From positions 62,001 through 126,000 of the forward strand of contig QWIH01000007.1 of NCBI GenBank assembly GCA_021405315.1: DNA of 64,000 nt, written 5' to 3'. Origin of the DNA: Leptolyngbya sp. PLA1 (GTDB lineage Bacteria; Planctomycetota; Phycisphaerae; Phycisphaerales; UBA1924). A program made the translations under genes and the position numbers. This document shows positions 1-8,360 of the stretch, piece after piece. The stretch's first letter is position 1; every line of letters begins with the position of its first letter. The notes under the pieces were generated by a model, which saw only the letters and a program-made list of their open reading frames with translations, was not told the origin of the DNA and did not search any database.

Positions 1-30
1 TCCCCGCACGGCCACTGGAGGAGGAACTGC

Positions 31-1593
31 ATGTCGCTCTCGCTCTATCAGCTTCTCGGCCGCCGCTACGCCCCGGACCGCTTCGGTCCCTCTCGCCGGG
101 ACATGCTGAAGGCGACACTGGCGGCCTCGGCGGGGCTGCTGCTCTCAGGCCCGGCGTACGCGGGCCTCCGGGGGCGTCGGGCCGGCAAGCGCATCGTCGT
201 GGTCGGCGCGGGCTTCGCGGGGCTGGCGTGCGCGTTCGAGCTTCACGCGGCGGGGTATGACGTGACCGTGCTCGAAGCCGGTCCCCGCGTGGGTGGGCGC
301 GTGCTCAGCCTGAACAAGGCCAACGGCAACGAGTACGTGCCCGGGCGGAATATCGAGGCGGGCGCGGAGCTCATCGGTTCCAACCACCCCGCGTGGGTGA
401 GCTACGCGGAGGCGTTCGGCCTCAAGTTCCTCGATGTGTCGGAGGACGAGGACAAGGATTTCGCCGTGCTGATGGACGGGAAGCTGCTGTCCTACGAGGA
501 AGGCGCCAAGGTGTGGGAGGAGCTGGACGCGGGTCACGCGCTCATGAACGGCGACGCCGGCGACATCAACGCCGACGAGCCCTGGAACAGCCCGAAGGCG
601 GCCGACCTGGACCGGATGTCGCTGGGCGAGTGGATCAAGAAGCAGGAGCTGTCGGAGCGAGCGAAGAAGGCGCTGTGGCTCGAGTTCGCTGCGAACAACG
701 GCGTGGAGTGCGACCGCCAGTCGTACCTCGGGAACCTGGCTTCGGTGAAGGGCGGCGGGATCGAGGCGTACTGGTCGGACAGCGAGGTGTATCGCTGTGC
801 CGGCGGCAATCAGCAACTCGCGTTCAAGCTGGCCGAGCCTCTGAAGGACCGGATCTACACGGGTGTGGCGGCGCAGATCATCGCGCCCAGCGGCGGGAAC
901 GTGGCGGTGGTCTGCCGCGACGGGCGGACGCTGGAGTGCGACGACGTGGTGCTGGCGGTGGCGCCGTCCGTGTGGAACAAGATCGACGTCAAGATCGGGA
1001 TGCCCGCGGGTCTGAAGCCCCAGATGGGCTGCAACACCAAGTTCCTGACGCACGTGAAGAAGCGGTTCTGGGAGGCTTCGGGGGTGTCGCAGTACGCGAT
1101 GAGCGACCGCGACGTGTGCATGACCTGGGACGCCACCGATGCCCAGGAGGGAGAGGGCGAGGCCTGCCTCACCGTCTTCGCCGGCGGGGCGGCGGCGGAG
1201 AGGGCCCGCGCCCGCACACCCGAGGAGCGGGTGGCGTCCTACGCCGCGGAGGTGGAAACCGCACTCCCGGGATACACGGAGAACCGCGTCGCACATCGCT
1301 TCATGGACTGGCCGGGCATGCAGTGGGTGGGGGCGAGCTATTCGTTCCCGGCGCCGGGTGAGGTGACCACCATGGGCCCGATGCTGCGGAAGGGAGCCGC
1401 CCGCCTGCACTTCGCCGGTGAGCACTGCTGCTACAAGTTCGTGGGGTACATGGAAGGGGCGCTCTGTTCGGGCGTCGAGCTCGCCAAGCGAATCGCGGCG
1501 CGAGATGGTCTTGTGAAGCCGGAGGCCAAGCCGGACGCCAAGCCGGACGCCAAGCCGGAGGCGAAGCCCGCCGGAGCGCCCGCCGGGGCCTGA
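31..1593 (+). CDS. Secreted FAD-dependent amine oxidase (flavin monoamine oxidase family)
   Basis: The 520-residue protein probably oxidises an amine or amino-acid-like substrate with FAD outside the cytoplasm. A twin-arginine-like signal (Arg22-Arg23, SRRDMLKA, then a hydrophobic stretch ending near PAYA) suggests Tat export, as expected for a protein that folds around FAD first. The dinucleotide-binding motif VVGAGFAGL is near residues 57-65, followed by the ExGxRVGGR signature and a C-terminal HFAGEHCCY...GYMEGAL block typical of the family's FAD-contacting end. The last about 25 residues are a Lys-Pro-Glu/Asp-Ala tetrapeptide repeat plus an Ala/Gly/Pro tail, a low-complexity linker of unknown use. 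A GGAGGAGG ribosome site precedes the ATG. The NeuB-like gene follows after 24 bases. The substrate is not predictable. Confidence 0.85.
   Translation: MSLSLYQLLGRRYAPDRFGPSRRDMLKATLAASAGLLLSGPAYAGLRGRRAGKRIVVVGAGFAGLACAFELHAAGYDVTVLEAGPRVGGRVLSLNKANGNEYVPGRNIEAGAELIGSNHPAWVSYAEAFGLKFLDVSEDEDKDFAVLMDGKLLSYEEGAKVWEELDAGHALMNGDAGDINADEPWNSPKAADLDRMSLGEWIKKQELSERAKKALWLEFAANNGVECDRQSYLGNLASVKGGGIEAYWSDSEVYRCAGGNQQLAFKLAEPLKDRIYTGVAAQIIAPSGGNVAVVCRDGRTLECDDVVLAVAPSVWNKIDVKIGMPAGLKPQMGCNTKFLTHVKKRFWEASGVSQYAMSDRDVCMTWDATDAQEGEGEACLTVFAGGAAAERARARTPEERVASYAAEVETALPGYTENRVAHRFMDWPGMQWVGASYSFPAPGEVTTMGPMLRKGAARLHFAGEHCCYKFVGYMEGALCSGVELAKRIAARDGLVKPEAKPDAKPDAKPEAKPAGAPAGA
1516..1563 (+). repeat. Four tandem 12-bp units encoding Lys-Pro-(Glu/Asp)-Ala
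   Basis: Four nearly identical 12-base units (AAGCCGGAGGCC and one-base variants) in frame at the 3' end of the amine oxidase gene. They encode a charged, proline-rich tail. Copy number could vary by slippage without a frameshift, because the unit is a multiple of three. Confidence 0.8.
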
Positions 1594-1617
1594 TCCCCCG
1601 GGAGCCAGGAAGGATCG

Positions 1618-2676
1618 ATGCGGATCGGCGACAGGATGATCGGCCAGGGGTTCGAGCCCTACGTGATCGCCGAGATCGGCGTGAATCACGACGGCGACGC
1701 GGAGCGGGCGATCCGGCTGACGCGCCTTGCGGCGGAGTCGGGCGCGGACGCCGTGAAGTTCCAGTTGTTCGAGGCCGACCGACTGATGTCGCGGGCGGCG
1801 AAGCTCGCGGCGTACCAGGCCCGGGCCGGCGAGCGCGACCCGGTCGAGATGCTCCGCCGGCTCGAACTTCCCGCGGCGGCGCTGGAGGCCTGCGCCCGCG
1901 AGGCCGCGCGGCTCGGGATCCACGCCATCCTCAGCGTCTTCAGCGTGGAGCTCGTGCCCCGCCCGGACGCACCCTGGCACGCCTACAAGACCGCCAGCCC
2001 AGACATCGTGAATCGTCCGCTGCTCACGGCGCTCGCGGCGACCGGTCGCCCGCTCATCATGAGCACCGGCGCAAGCACTGCGGACGAGGTGACCCGGGCG
2101 ATCGGGTGGCTCGCGGACGCGCGCGATCGGCTCGCGATCCTGCAGTGCGTGAGCAGCTACCCGGCCCCGTCCGACCAGGCCAGCATCGGGGGCATCGAGG
2201 CGCTTCTGAGGCTGTTCCGAGGGCCGGTGGGATACAGCGACCACACGCGGGATGAGGACACCGGCGTGGTCGCGCTGGCGGCGGGGGCCTGCATCCTGGA
2301 GAAGCACTTCACGTACAGCCGGAGTGCGGCGGGCCCGGATCATGCGGCGTCGCTGGAGCCGTCTCAGTTCGCGAGGTACGTCGCGCTCACGCGCGATGCG
2401 CACGACAGGCAGGTGCTCGTGGGGATGCAGGACCCGCGCGTCGGACCCCGCGAGAAACGGGTGCTCGAGATCGAGCAGGACGTGAGGCTCGTGTCGCGGC
2501 AGTCGCTCGTCGCGGTGCGTGAGCTCGCCGCCGGTCACGCGCTGACACGAGAGGACCTCACGATCAAGCGCCCGGGGACTGGCATCCCGCCCTTCGAACT
2601 GGACGCGGTTGTGGGTCGGCGGCTGGTCGTGCCCGTGGGCGCCGACATGCCCCTGCCCCCCGGCTGCGTGGGCTGA
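1618..2676 (+). CDS. N-acetylneuraminate/pseudaminate synthase family protein (NeuB-like) with SAF domain
   Basis: Family members condense phosphoenolpyruvate with an N-acetylated hexosamine to make nonulosonic (sialic-like) acids for surface glycans. The N-terminal TIM-barrel domain shows the family opening IAEIGVNHDG (about 16-25) and ADAVKFQ, then STGAS and the GYSDHT signature. The C-terminal part (about 285-350, QSLVAVRELAAGH...LTIKRPGTG) is an antifreeze-like SAF domain. The length of 352 fits NeuB. An AGGAAGGATCG ribosome site precedes the ATG. No CMP-transferase or epimerase partner is adjacent; a NeuD-like acyltransferase lies far away at 36.0 kb. Which nonulosonic acid is made cannot be told. 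Confidence 0.85.
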   Translation: MRIGDRMIGQGFEPYVIAEIGVNHDGDAERAIRLTRLAAESGADAVKFQLFEADRLMSRAAKLAAYQARAGERDPVEMLRRLELPAAALEACAREAARLGIHAILSVFSVELVPRPDAPWHAYKTASPDIVNRPLLTALAATGRPLIMSTGASTADEVTRAIGWLADARDRLAILQCVSSYPAPSDQASIGGIEALLRLFRGPVGYSDHTRDEDTGVVALAAGACILEKHFTYSRSAAGPDHAASLEPSQFARYVALTRDAHDRQVLVGMQDPRVGPREKRVLEIEQDVRLVSRQSLVAVRELAAGHALTREDLTIKRPGTGIPPFELDAVVGRRLVVPVGADMPLPPGCVG

Positions 2677-2684
2677 GGCACACG

Positions 2685-3671
2685 CTAGACCACGCACGCG
2701 ATCAGGCACTCGACGCGGCCGGAGCCCTCGGGTGCGAGCGTCGCGTCCGCGGCGAGCGAGCCCGGCACGAGCACGGTGTCGCCGGTGCGCAGGGTGAGCG
2801 GGGCGAAGAGCCCGTCCTCCGCGTAGAGCGAGCCCGAGCCCGCGAGGACCATCACGATGGTGCAGCGCCCGTCCGGGCTGACCGCGCGTTCGGACCCGGG
2901 CCCGATCGACGCGTGACGGACCTCGAAGAACTCGGTCTTCAGCACGCCCCCCGCCTTCATCCGGACCGCGGGCGGCGCCGGGCTCCAGCGGATGCACTCC
3001 AGGCTCTGGGCGACGTGGAGTTCGCGGCCCGTGCGGCCCCAGTCAAAGACGCGGAAGGTCGTGTCGCTGGGCGTCTGCACCTCGGCGACCAGTACGCCCG
3101 CCCCGAGCGCGTGGCACGTGCCGCTGGGCAGGTTGTGGCACTCGCCGGGCACGGCGGGCTCGGCGATGAGCAGCTCGACCACCGTGCCGGCGGCAACGGC
3201 ACGCGCGAAGGCCTCGCGCGTCACCCCGGGCTTCACGCCCTTGTAGATCACACTGCCCGGGGCTGCGTCGAGGATGTACCAGCACTCGGTCTTCAGATGG
3301 GCTTCCGGGTGTCGGCGGGCGTACTCGGGGCTCGGGTGAACCTGCACGGAGAGGTTTTCCGCGGCGTCCAGGAACTTCACCAGCAGGGGAAACTGAGCGG
3401 GGGCCTTGGGGACGCCCAGCATGGGTCCGGGCCAGAGGTTCATGGCGTCGGCGAGCGTGCGCCCGGCGAGAGGGCCGTTGGCGATCACCGAACGCTGGGC
3501 CCCGCCACCCGCGCCCCCGGCGCTGGTGGTCGGCATGTCGGCGACTTCCCAGCTCTCGCCGATCGCCTGGCCCTCGGGGAGGGGCTTCCCGAAGGAGGCA
3601 AGCGTGCGGCCCCCCCAGACCTTTGGTATGAGGATCGGGAGAAAACGGAGTGGGTAGGGAGGTGCGGTCAT
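2685..3671 (-). CDS. manA: Mannose-6-phosphate isomerase, class I
   Basis: Interconverts fructose-6-phosphate and mannose-6-phosphate, feeding GDP-sugar and glycan synthesis. The short type-I form (328 residues) starts with PLRFLPILIPKVWGGRTL, close to the family's usual opening. The metal-site elements are visible: LSVQVHPSPEYA (Gln/His ligands) and the following KTECWYIL (Glu ligand). GESWEVAD is also characteristic. It is the last gene of a minus-strand set after the histone-like and FabZ-like genes (47-base gap) and converges on the NeuB-like gene with 8 bases between the stops. Both sugar genes may serve envelope glycans, but the convergent layout means they are not co-transcribed. Confidence 0.88.
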   Translation of the reverse strand: MTAPPYPLRFLPILIPKVWGGRTLASFGKPLPEGQAIGESWEVADMPTTSAGGAGGGAQRSVIANGPLAGRTLADAMNLWPGPMLGVPKAPAQFPLLVKFLDAAENLSVQVHPSPEYARRHPEAHLKTECWYILDAAPGSVIYKGVKPGVTREAFARAVAAGTVVELLIAEPAVPGECHNLPSGTCHALGAGVLVAEVQTPSDTTFRVFDWGRTGRELHVAQSLECIRWSPAPPAVRMKAGGVLKTEFFEVRHASIGPGSERAVSPDGRCTIVMVLAGSGSLYAEDGLFAPLTLRTGDTVLVPGSLAADATLAPEGSGRVECLIACVV

Positions 3672-3718
3672 GCAGCACCCATCGGCAAACGGCGGCGCCG
3701 GGTGCCAGCGGAAACCGG

Positions 3719-4249
3719 TCAGGTGTCCATGATCATGCCGGAGATGCGGGCCTCGAACGCGACCCGGTCGCGGACCAGGCCCTGCACGTCGCTGATGAAG
3801 CGGCGCTTCTGGTTCTTGAACTCCCGACAGAGCAGGATGAGCTCGTCACCCGGGACCACGCCGCTGCGGAACGCGGCGTTCTCGATGCGGAGGAAGACGG
3901 GTGACTTGGGTCCGCTCTTGCGCAGGACGAACATGAAGCAGGCAAGCTGGGCCCCGCTCTCGATCTGCAGCACGCCCGGGAAGAGCGGGTTGCCCGGGAA
4001 ATGGCCCGGCACCCAGAACTCGTCGTCGCGGATGTACTTGACCCCAAGGCCCTGGGAGGCGTCCTCCGCGACCCAGATGACCTGGTCGAGGAGCGCCATG
4101 TCGCCCCGGTGGGGAATCCAGCGCGCAATCTCATCACGGTCCGCGAGCGGACGGGAACGGTCGATCTGCCGGTAGTCGAAGAGCCAGTCCTTCCCCGGGG
4201 GAAGGGTGGTGTCGACGCTCGGCGAACTAGGGCTTGGCGTCCCCTGCAC
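3719..4249 (-). CDS. FabZ/FabA-like hotdog dehydratase
   Basis: A hotdog-fold protein of the 3-hydroxyacyl-[ACP] dehydratase family, removing water from hydroxyacyl-ACP in fatty-acid elongation or a related lipid pathway. The FabZ active-site helix is plain: GHFPGNPLFPGVLQIESGAQ places His83 and Glu97 fourteen residues apart, the same spacing as the catalytic pair of FabZ. The 176 residues include a roughly 40-residue N-terminal extension. The start codon lies inside the 3' end of the upstream histone-like gene (23-base overlap), so the two are translationally linked. It may be a specialised paralogue rather than the housekeeping FabZ, since it is not in a fab cluster and ends in a Met-Asp-Thr tail. 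Confidence 0.82.
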   Translation of the reverse strand: MQGTPSPSSPSVDTTLPPGKDWLFDYRQIDRSRPLADRDEIARWIPHRGDMALLDQVIWVAEDASQGLGVKYIRDDEFWVPGHFPGNPLFPGVLQIESGAQLACFMFVLRKSGPKSPVFLRIENAAFRSGVVPGDELILLCREFKNQKRRFISDVQGLVRDRVAFEARISGMIMDT

Positions 4250-4412
4250 CCCTGAGCTCCAGAACCTTTTCCCGAACTTCCTGCGCCGCGTTCTTGATGT
4301 CCTGCATCGCCTGGCGGACGCGCGTTCCGGCCGCCTTGTTCCCTCCGGCGGTCTTCTTCACGTCGTCCTCAACCTCAGCGACGAGCTTCCGAAGCTTCTC
4401 GTATGCTTCCAC
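4227..4412 (-). CDS. Small histone H1-like DNA-binding protein (Hc1-like)
   Basis: A 61-residue basic, helical protein. The core AGGNKAAGTRVRQAMQDIKN closely resembles the small Hc1/histone-H1-like proteins of Bacteroidetes and Planctomycetes, which bind DNA and are thought to help compact the nucleoid. I chose the GTG start at 4412 because an AAGAAGGGAT ribosome site sits just upstream and the reading from here (VEAYEKLRKLV) matches the family start; a longer reading to 4454 lacks such a site. The C-terminus is the short tail RGAGDAKP rather than the long Lys/Ala/Pro tail of chlamydial Hc1. Its stop codon lies within the FabZ-like gene. Confidence 0.78.
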   Translation of the reverse strand: MEAYEKLRKLVAEVEDDVKKTAGGNKAAGTRVRQAMQDIKNAAQEVREKVLELRGAGDAKP

Positions 4413-4550
4413 GTGTGATCCCTTCTTGCCGTGGGCCTCTGACGTCCGGACCAATCCCCACAGTAGCCCCCCGCGGTTGCTAGATCATGCGCGGGGTTCG
4501 ACGCCGAGGCAAGTCCGGCGGAAACTGCAAGATAAAACCTTTGATTGCAA

Positions 4551-5573
4551 CTACTTAGATACCTGCGGGAGGTGCCGGCTGACAACCTTCAGGGCCGCGG
4601 CGAGGTACTTGTGGTTGCCCTCGCGGTCCAGGAGCGCCGGCGCACACGAGGCGGTGAGGACGCGCTTGACGAGCGCGGTGTCGCCGTAGGAGTCGTCCGC
4701 GGGCAGCCCCCGCTCGCGTCTCAGACGGGCGAGGAAAGAGACGGGCTTGATGTTCCCGAGCATTTCGGCGTGGCCCCAGTACTGTCGCTCAAGGTACAGG
4801 GCGTCCTCCGCCCAGTGGCCCGCGTGGACCATGCCGAGGTCGATGAGCACGCGTCCGTGCCGGTTGATGAGGTTCGGGTCCGGGAGGTCAGAAGGGAGAC
4901 GCCGTCGCATGCAGTTGCCCGGGTGCAGGTCGCCGTGGCACCACGCGTTGATGGGGCGGCTTTCCCAGCGATGGACGAGGAGCGGGAGGCAGCGGTGAAC
5001 CCGGCGGAGCACATCGGCCCACGCGTGGGAGTTCGGGATGGACTCGCTGCGGGCGAGCGCCCGGGCTGATTCGATGGTGTGTTCCCAGTCGGCGCGAGGC
5101 GGGCGGGGTTCGAGCGGGGCGAGCTTGATGGCGGCGGCCTGAAAGTCCGCGGCGGCGCGGAGCAGGTCCTCGATGTCGTGGGGAGAGACGCGGTCGGCCT
5201 TCAGGCCGTCGTCGAGGCGCTCTTCGACGATCCAACGGATTGGATAGCCCCCAAGGTGATCGCCGCAGGCGATGATCCGGGGCGTGGGGATGACCAGGGC
5301 CCAGCGGTCGTTCCAGTGGTCGGGATCGACGCCTCCGAGGGCGGTGGTCCATCGGTACTCGGTCTCGGAGACCGGGAACTTGACGACGACGGGGACGGAC
5401 TCAGCTCCCAGGTTCCAGGAGGAAAGCCCGGTGGCGGCTCCGCCCCGTTGGGTCCGGCCGTGGAACCACGCGATATCGCTCAGCCTGCCATCAGTCGCAG
5501 CGTGGAGCGCGGGGGACAGGGCGTCCGCGAGGTCGTTGGGATCGGAGGTGGGCAGCGAGTCCGCGCCGGCCAT
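4551..5573 (-). CDS. APH-family phosphotransferase / kinase-like protein
   Basis: A 340-residue protein of the aminoglycoside phosphotransferase (APH/choline kinase-like) superfamily. The catalytic loop WCHGDLHPGNCM and the downstream metal-binding block VLIDLGMVHAGHW...EDALYLE are clear; in the second block the usual Asp of DFG/DxD is present as Asp in IDLG. The N-lobe is less typical, but VVVKFPVSE supplies a plausible ATP-contacting Lys and the following WTTALGG helix an acidic/aromatic context. The substrate is unknown: such genes in environmental bacteria usually act on small metabolites, so this is not evidence of antibiotic resistance. It stands alone on the minus strand, 22 bases downstream of rsmA. 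Confidence 0.75.
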   Translation of the reverse strand: MAGADSLPTSDPNDLADALSPALHAATDGRLSDIAWFHGRTQRGGAATGLSSWNLGAESVPVVVKFPVSETEYRWTTALGGVDPDHWNDRWALVIPTPRIIACGDHLGGYPIRWIVEERLDDGLKADRVSPHDIEDLLRAAADFQAAAIKLAPLEPRPPRADWEHTIESARALARSESIPNSHAWADVLRRVHRCLPLLVHRWESRPINAWCHGDLHPGNCMRRRLPSDLPDPNLINRHGRVLIDLGMVHAGHWAEDALYLERQYWGHAEMLGNIKPVSFLARLRRERGLPADDSYGDTALVKRVLTASCAPALLDREGNHKYLAAALKVVSRHLPQVSK

Positions 5574-5595
5574 CGCCCCAACTGTACCGCGCGGG

Positions 5596-6411
5596 TCAGG
5601 CGGGCGTTACCGCGTTGTGGAGTGCGACCAGGGTTGTCACGGACAGCGCCTCGGCGCGGTCTGTGGGCAAGACGCCCGCGGGCCAGGGGTGGTCACGCCC
5701 GAGAACGGCGCCGAGCTGCTTGCGGCGTTTCTCGAAGAGGCTCTGGCAGAAGTCCGCGAGCGCCCTGGGACGCGCGGTGAGCGGTGCGGCGAGACGGGTC
5801 ATTCTCACCATGGCGCTGGTGACGTCGGGCCGGGGCCAGAAGCACTCCGGCGGGAGCGTGGCGACCATCCGGACCTCGGCCACCGCCTGCGCCACAACGC
5901 TGATGGTGCCGTAGTCCTTGGTTGAGGGCCGGGCCATGAGCCTGTCCGCGACCTCGCGCTGGATGGTGACGAAGAGCCCGGTGCAGGCGGGCACGTCCGC
6001 GAGCAGGCTGAGCATGACCGGCGTGGCGGCGCCGTAGGGCAGGTTTGCGACGAGCCGGAACTGTCCGGGGCCGAGTGCGGCGAGCAGTTCGGGGTTGAGC
6101 GCGTGCTTGCTCGCCAGGCAGTCCCCTTCGATGAGCGTGAAAGTCCGCCCCGCATAGCGCTCGCGGAGGAGAGCGCAGAGGCCCCGGTCGATTTCACCCG
6201 CGACCACGCGGCAGCCCCGGTCGAGCAGTTCGTCCGTCAGCGTTCCGGTGCCCGGGCCGATCTCCAGCACGGTGTCCCCGGCCGCGACCCCGGAGGCGTC
6301 GACGAGGCGACGGATGAGGTTGTGGTCGATCAGGAAGTTCTGGCCGAAGGCGTGGCGGGGGGACAGGCCCGCTGACGCGAGGAGCTCCTTGATTTCGGCG
6401 AGGGTCTGCAC
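5596..6411 (-). CDS. rsmA: 16S rRNA (adenine1518/1519-N6)-dimethyltransferase
   Basis: RsmA/KsgA dimethylates two adjacent adenosines in the 3'-terminal hairpin of 16S rRNA, a late 30S maturation check. The sequence shows RHAFGQNFLID at the N-terminus, the SAM-binding VLEIGPGTGTLTDELL, and the LVANLPYGAATPV motif with the NLPY catalytic signature, then the C-terminal helix FCQSLFEKRRKQL. I set the start at GTG 6411, giving VQTLAEIKELL, the usual opening of the family and a length of 271; the frame stays open further upstream through a poly-C (poly-G on +) tract, but that extension has no family resemblance. It is transcribed away from the homopolymer-associated lipoprotein gene. Confidence 0.92.
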   Translation of the reverse strand: MQTLAEIKELLASAGLSPRHAFGQNFLIDHNLIRRLVDASGVAAGDTVLEIGPGTGTLTDELLDRGCRVVAGEIDRGLCALLRERYAGRTFTLIEGDCLASKHALNPELLAALGPGQFRLVANLPYGAATPVMLSLLADVPACTGLFVTIQREVADRLMARPSTKDYGTISVVAQAVAEVRMVATLPPECFWPRPDVTSAMVRMTRLAAPLTARPRALADFCQSLFEKRRKQLGAVLGRDHPWPAGVLPTDRAEALSVTTLVALHNAVTPA

Positions 6412-6456
6412 CGCAGACGGTAGTATGGACGAGCGATCATCTGGCTTGACAGGCGC

Positions 6457-6477
6457 GGGGGGGGGGGGGGGGGGGGG
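6457..6477. repeat. Uninterrupted run of 21 G between rsmA and a lipoprotein gene
   Basis: Twenty-one consecutive G on the + strand, six bases before the ATG of the lipoprotein at 6484. A perfect TTGACA (6446-6451) lies just upstream. Runs of this length are slippage-prone in vivo and hard to sequence, so the true length is uncertain. Confidence 0.95.
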
Positions 6478-6483
6478 TGGTCG

Positions 6484-7187
6484 ATGGTCCAGCTTGCTGC
6501 GATGGTCCTGGTGCTCGGCGGGTGCGCGAGCGAGCCGGTCGCCCTCCGACCGGAAAGCCGCCATGATGGGGATGAAGACTGCAAGTCGGCGGTCAGCAAT
6601 GTTCCCGAGGGTTATGAGATCGATGGTCTGATCTACATCGGATGGGAACAGTGCATTGTCGAGTACGACGTCTGGCCGACACTCGTCAGCGAGGTTGGAG
6701 CGCCGTGGGCCACCAACACCGCATGGGCCTGCGGAGTGTTTCCCTCGGGTACGCTCCAGCCGCCGCAGAACGAGCCCCGCACGTGGATGAAGGGTTGGGA
6801 ATGGACGATCGGGATCGGTGGTGACGCGTCGTACCAGCCGAAGGCAACTCTTGCGGCGGCGCTGGCGTGCTGTTCGTGGAAGCGAGAGTCGTCGGGACGA
6901 CGACGGAGATCGAGTCTCGGTTTTGGTGGCAGCCAAAGGTGCCCGCCAACGCCCCGGCGATGACGGTGGATTGCGGGAAGCGGTTTGGGTATGGCGAGGC
7001 GAAGCGGAGGCACGGCAACATCGTGCGGCACGCGCCGAAGACGCCTCAGTGCGAGGTGTGGCCGGGAACACCGTTCGCGAACCCGGACCCGTGGGAGGGC
7101 ATGCGGATCACGCCGTGCTGCCGGCCCCTGCCGGGGTGCGATGCTGACGCGGACCCGCCCTGCTGCGGACAGACCGGGGGACAGTGA
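6484..7187 (+). pseudogene. Putative lipoprotein gene with one frameshift
   Basis: The first part (6484 to about 6866) starts with a short lipoprotein signal, MVQLAAMVLVLGGC, with a lipobox Cys at residue 14, and continues with a Trp-rich extracellular-looking sequence. Near 6861-6867 good coding sequence moves to another frame (GVLFVEARVVG...FWWQPKVPANAPAM) and runs to a TGA at 7185-7187, ending in a Cys-rich tail (ITPCCRPLPGC, DPPCCGQ). Both halves have the high third-position GC of genuine genes, while each frame becomes unnatural beyond the joint. One inserted or lost base, or a sequencing error, explains this. If repaired the product would be about 233 residues. I do not recognise the family. 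It is followed after 16 bases by a TPR protein, so the pair may form one unit. Confidence 0.6.
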
Positions 7188-7203
7188 ACAAGGGGGATGT
7201 TTC

Positions 7204-8358
7204 ATGGCAATCAGGCGGACGGGCGTTGTGTGCGGCGTGCTTGCGGGGATGTCGCTCTTTGGCGGTGTGCGTGCGGTGGCACAGGACGGGCTGCGGCCGA
7301 TTCCGCGGGAGACGGTGATCCGCATCGACGAACTGCGTCAGATGTTGATCGGAGCGGACTCACGGGCGCGTGCGGGGGTTCTCTGGTCGATCGAGCAGGC
7401 GTACCACACGCCCGCGCCCGAGGCGGAGAGGGATTGCGCAGAGCGGGAATACACGCTGCTGTGGATCGCGGGAGAGCACATGCAGGACCGGCGCGACCAC
7501 GTGGCTTTGGGGGTGCTGGCGCTGCTCGATGAGGACTGGGTTTCGCCCATGGCGAGGCAGCAGGCGTTGAGGCTGATGGGGCAGGTGCACCATCGCCGGG
7601 GCGACCTTGCGGAGGCCGCGGATTGCTTTGAGCGGCAGGCGGCGATATGCGAGCGGTACCCCGCGGTTCGCGCGACGGGTGGGTGCGCATCGGGGCTGAA
7701 TCAGTTGGCGCTGGTCCGGCGCTCGCTCGGGCAGCACGACGCCGCGCTCGCCGCGAACGATCGCACGATCGCCTGGGGCGCGTCCGCGCCCGGCTCCAAC
7801 GCCCTGGAGATCGCGAGGAGGCAGCGGGGCTTCAATCTCGCGGCGATGGGTCGAACCCAGGAAGCGCTGGACGCTGCGAACCAGTACCTGGCGGCAAACC
7901 CGGAGTGGGGGCTGGGTGACGGACAACGGGTGATGATGCTTGACCACAAGAGCAGGCTGCTTGGGCAACTCGGTCGCTGGGACGAGAGCCTTGTGGCGGC
8001 TCGCGAGGCCTGGGAGATGGCGAGGCAGGGCGATGAGGCCGGGGCTCTCCGCGCGGGCGATCAACTGGTGATGGCCCTGCGCGGCTCGGGCAAGAACGAT
8101 GAGGCCATGGACGTCCGCCGCGAGATGGTGAGGCTCATCGACCGGCTGGAGCAAGCCCGGGGCGGGGTCATGCCATCGCTGGTCACGGATCGGGAGTCTC
8201 TGCTCGCCTCGCTCGCGCAGGGGCACCGATTCGGGCGTCCGGCGCTCGCTGTGGAGGCGGGCGAGAGGTTGCGGCAGGTGGTGACGGACCCGGGCCTTCG
8301 CACGGATATCGATCGTGATGTCGCGGCGGCGCGGGAGGAGGCGGCCCGGCCCCGGTAG
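7204..8358 (+). CDS. Secreted TPR-repeat protein
   Basis: A 384-residue protein with an N-terminal signal peptide (about 1-25, ending GVRAVAQ) followed by helical repeats resembling tetratricopeptide units, for example ALRLMGQVHHRRGDLAEAADCFERQ, NLAAMGRTQEALDAANQYL and SRLLGQLGRWDESLVAAREA. TPR arrays usually mediate protein-protein contacts; no enzymatic motif is visible. I start it at ATG 7204, which has an AAGGGGGAT ribosome site; the frame is open further upstream but that reading overlaps the Cys-rich tail of the preceding lipoprotein. Its 3' end converges on the HAD phosphatase with two bases between the stops. Confidence 0.72.
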   Translation: MAIRRTGVVCGVLAGMSLFGGVRAVAQDGLRPIPRETVIRIDELRQMLIGADSRARAGVLWSIEQAYHTPAPEAERDCAEREYTLLWIAGEHMQDRRDHVALGVLALLDEDWVSPMARQQALRLMGQVHHRRGDLAEAADCFERQAAICERYPAVRATGGCASGLNQLALVRRSLGQHDAALAANDRTIAWGASAPGSNALEIARRQRGFNLAAMGRTQEALDAANQYLAANPEWGLGDGQRVMMLDHKSRLLGQLGRWDESLVAAREAWEMARQGDEAGALRAGDQLVMALRGSGKNDEAMDVRREMVRLIDRLEQARGGVMPSLVTDRESLLASLAQGHRFGRPALAVEAGERLRQVVTDPGLRTDIDRDVAAAREEAARPR

Positions 8359-8360
8359 AG

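Noticed and set aside
145..2997. A 950-codon open frame on the minus strand opposite the amine oxidase and NeuB-like genes
   Set aside because: It is a shadow of GC-rich coding sequence: Arg/His/Pro/Ala-rich with no family motif, and the + strand genes are well supported.
4485..4520. A GGTTCGA-like T-loop suggesting a tRNA between the histone-like and kinase genes
   Set aside because: No acceptor, D or anticodon arms could be built around it.
4551..5573. The APH-type kinase as an antibiotic-resistance gene
   Set aside because: Only the general kinase motifs match. Such genes in environmental bacteria have many substrates, and no resistance or mobile context is present.
5596..7071. A 491-codon reading of rsmA that continues through the poly-C side of the G tract
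   Set aside because: The added N-terminus is proline-rich and unlike RsmA, and it would overlap the lipoprotein gene. The GTG at 6411 gives the normal family length.
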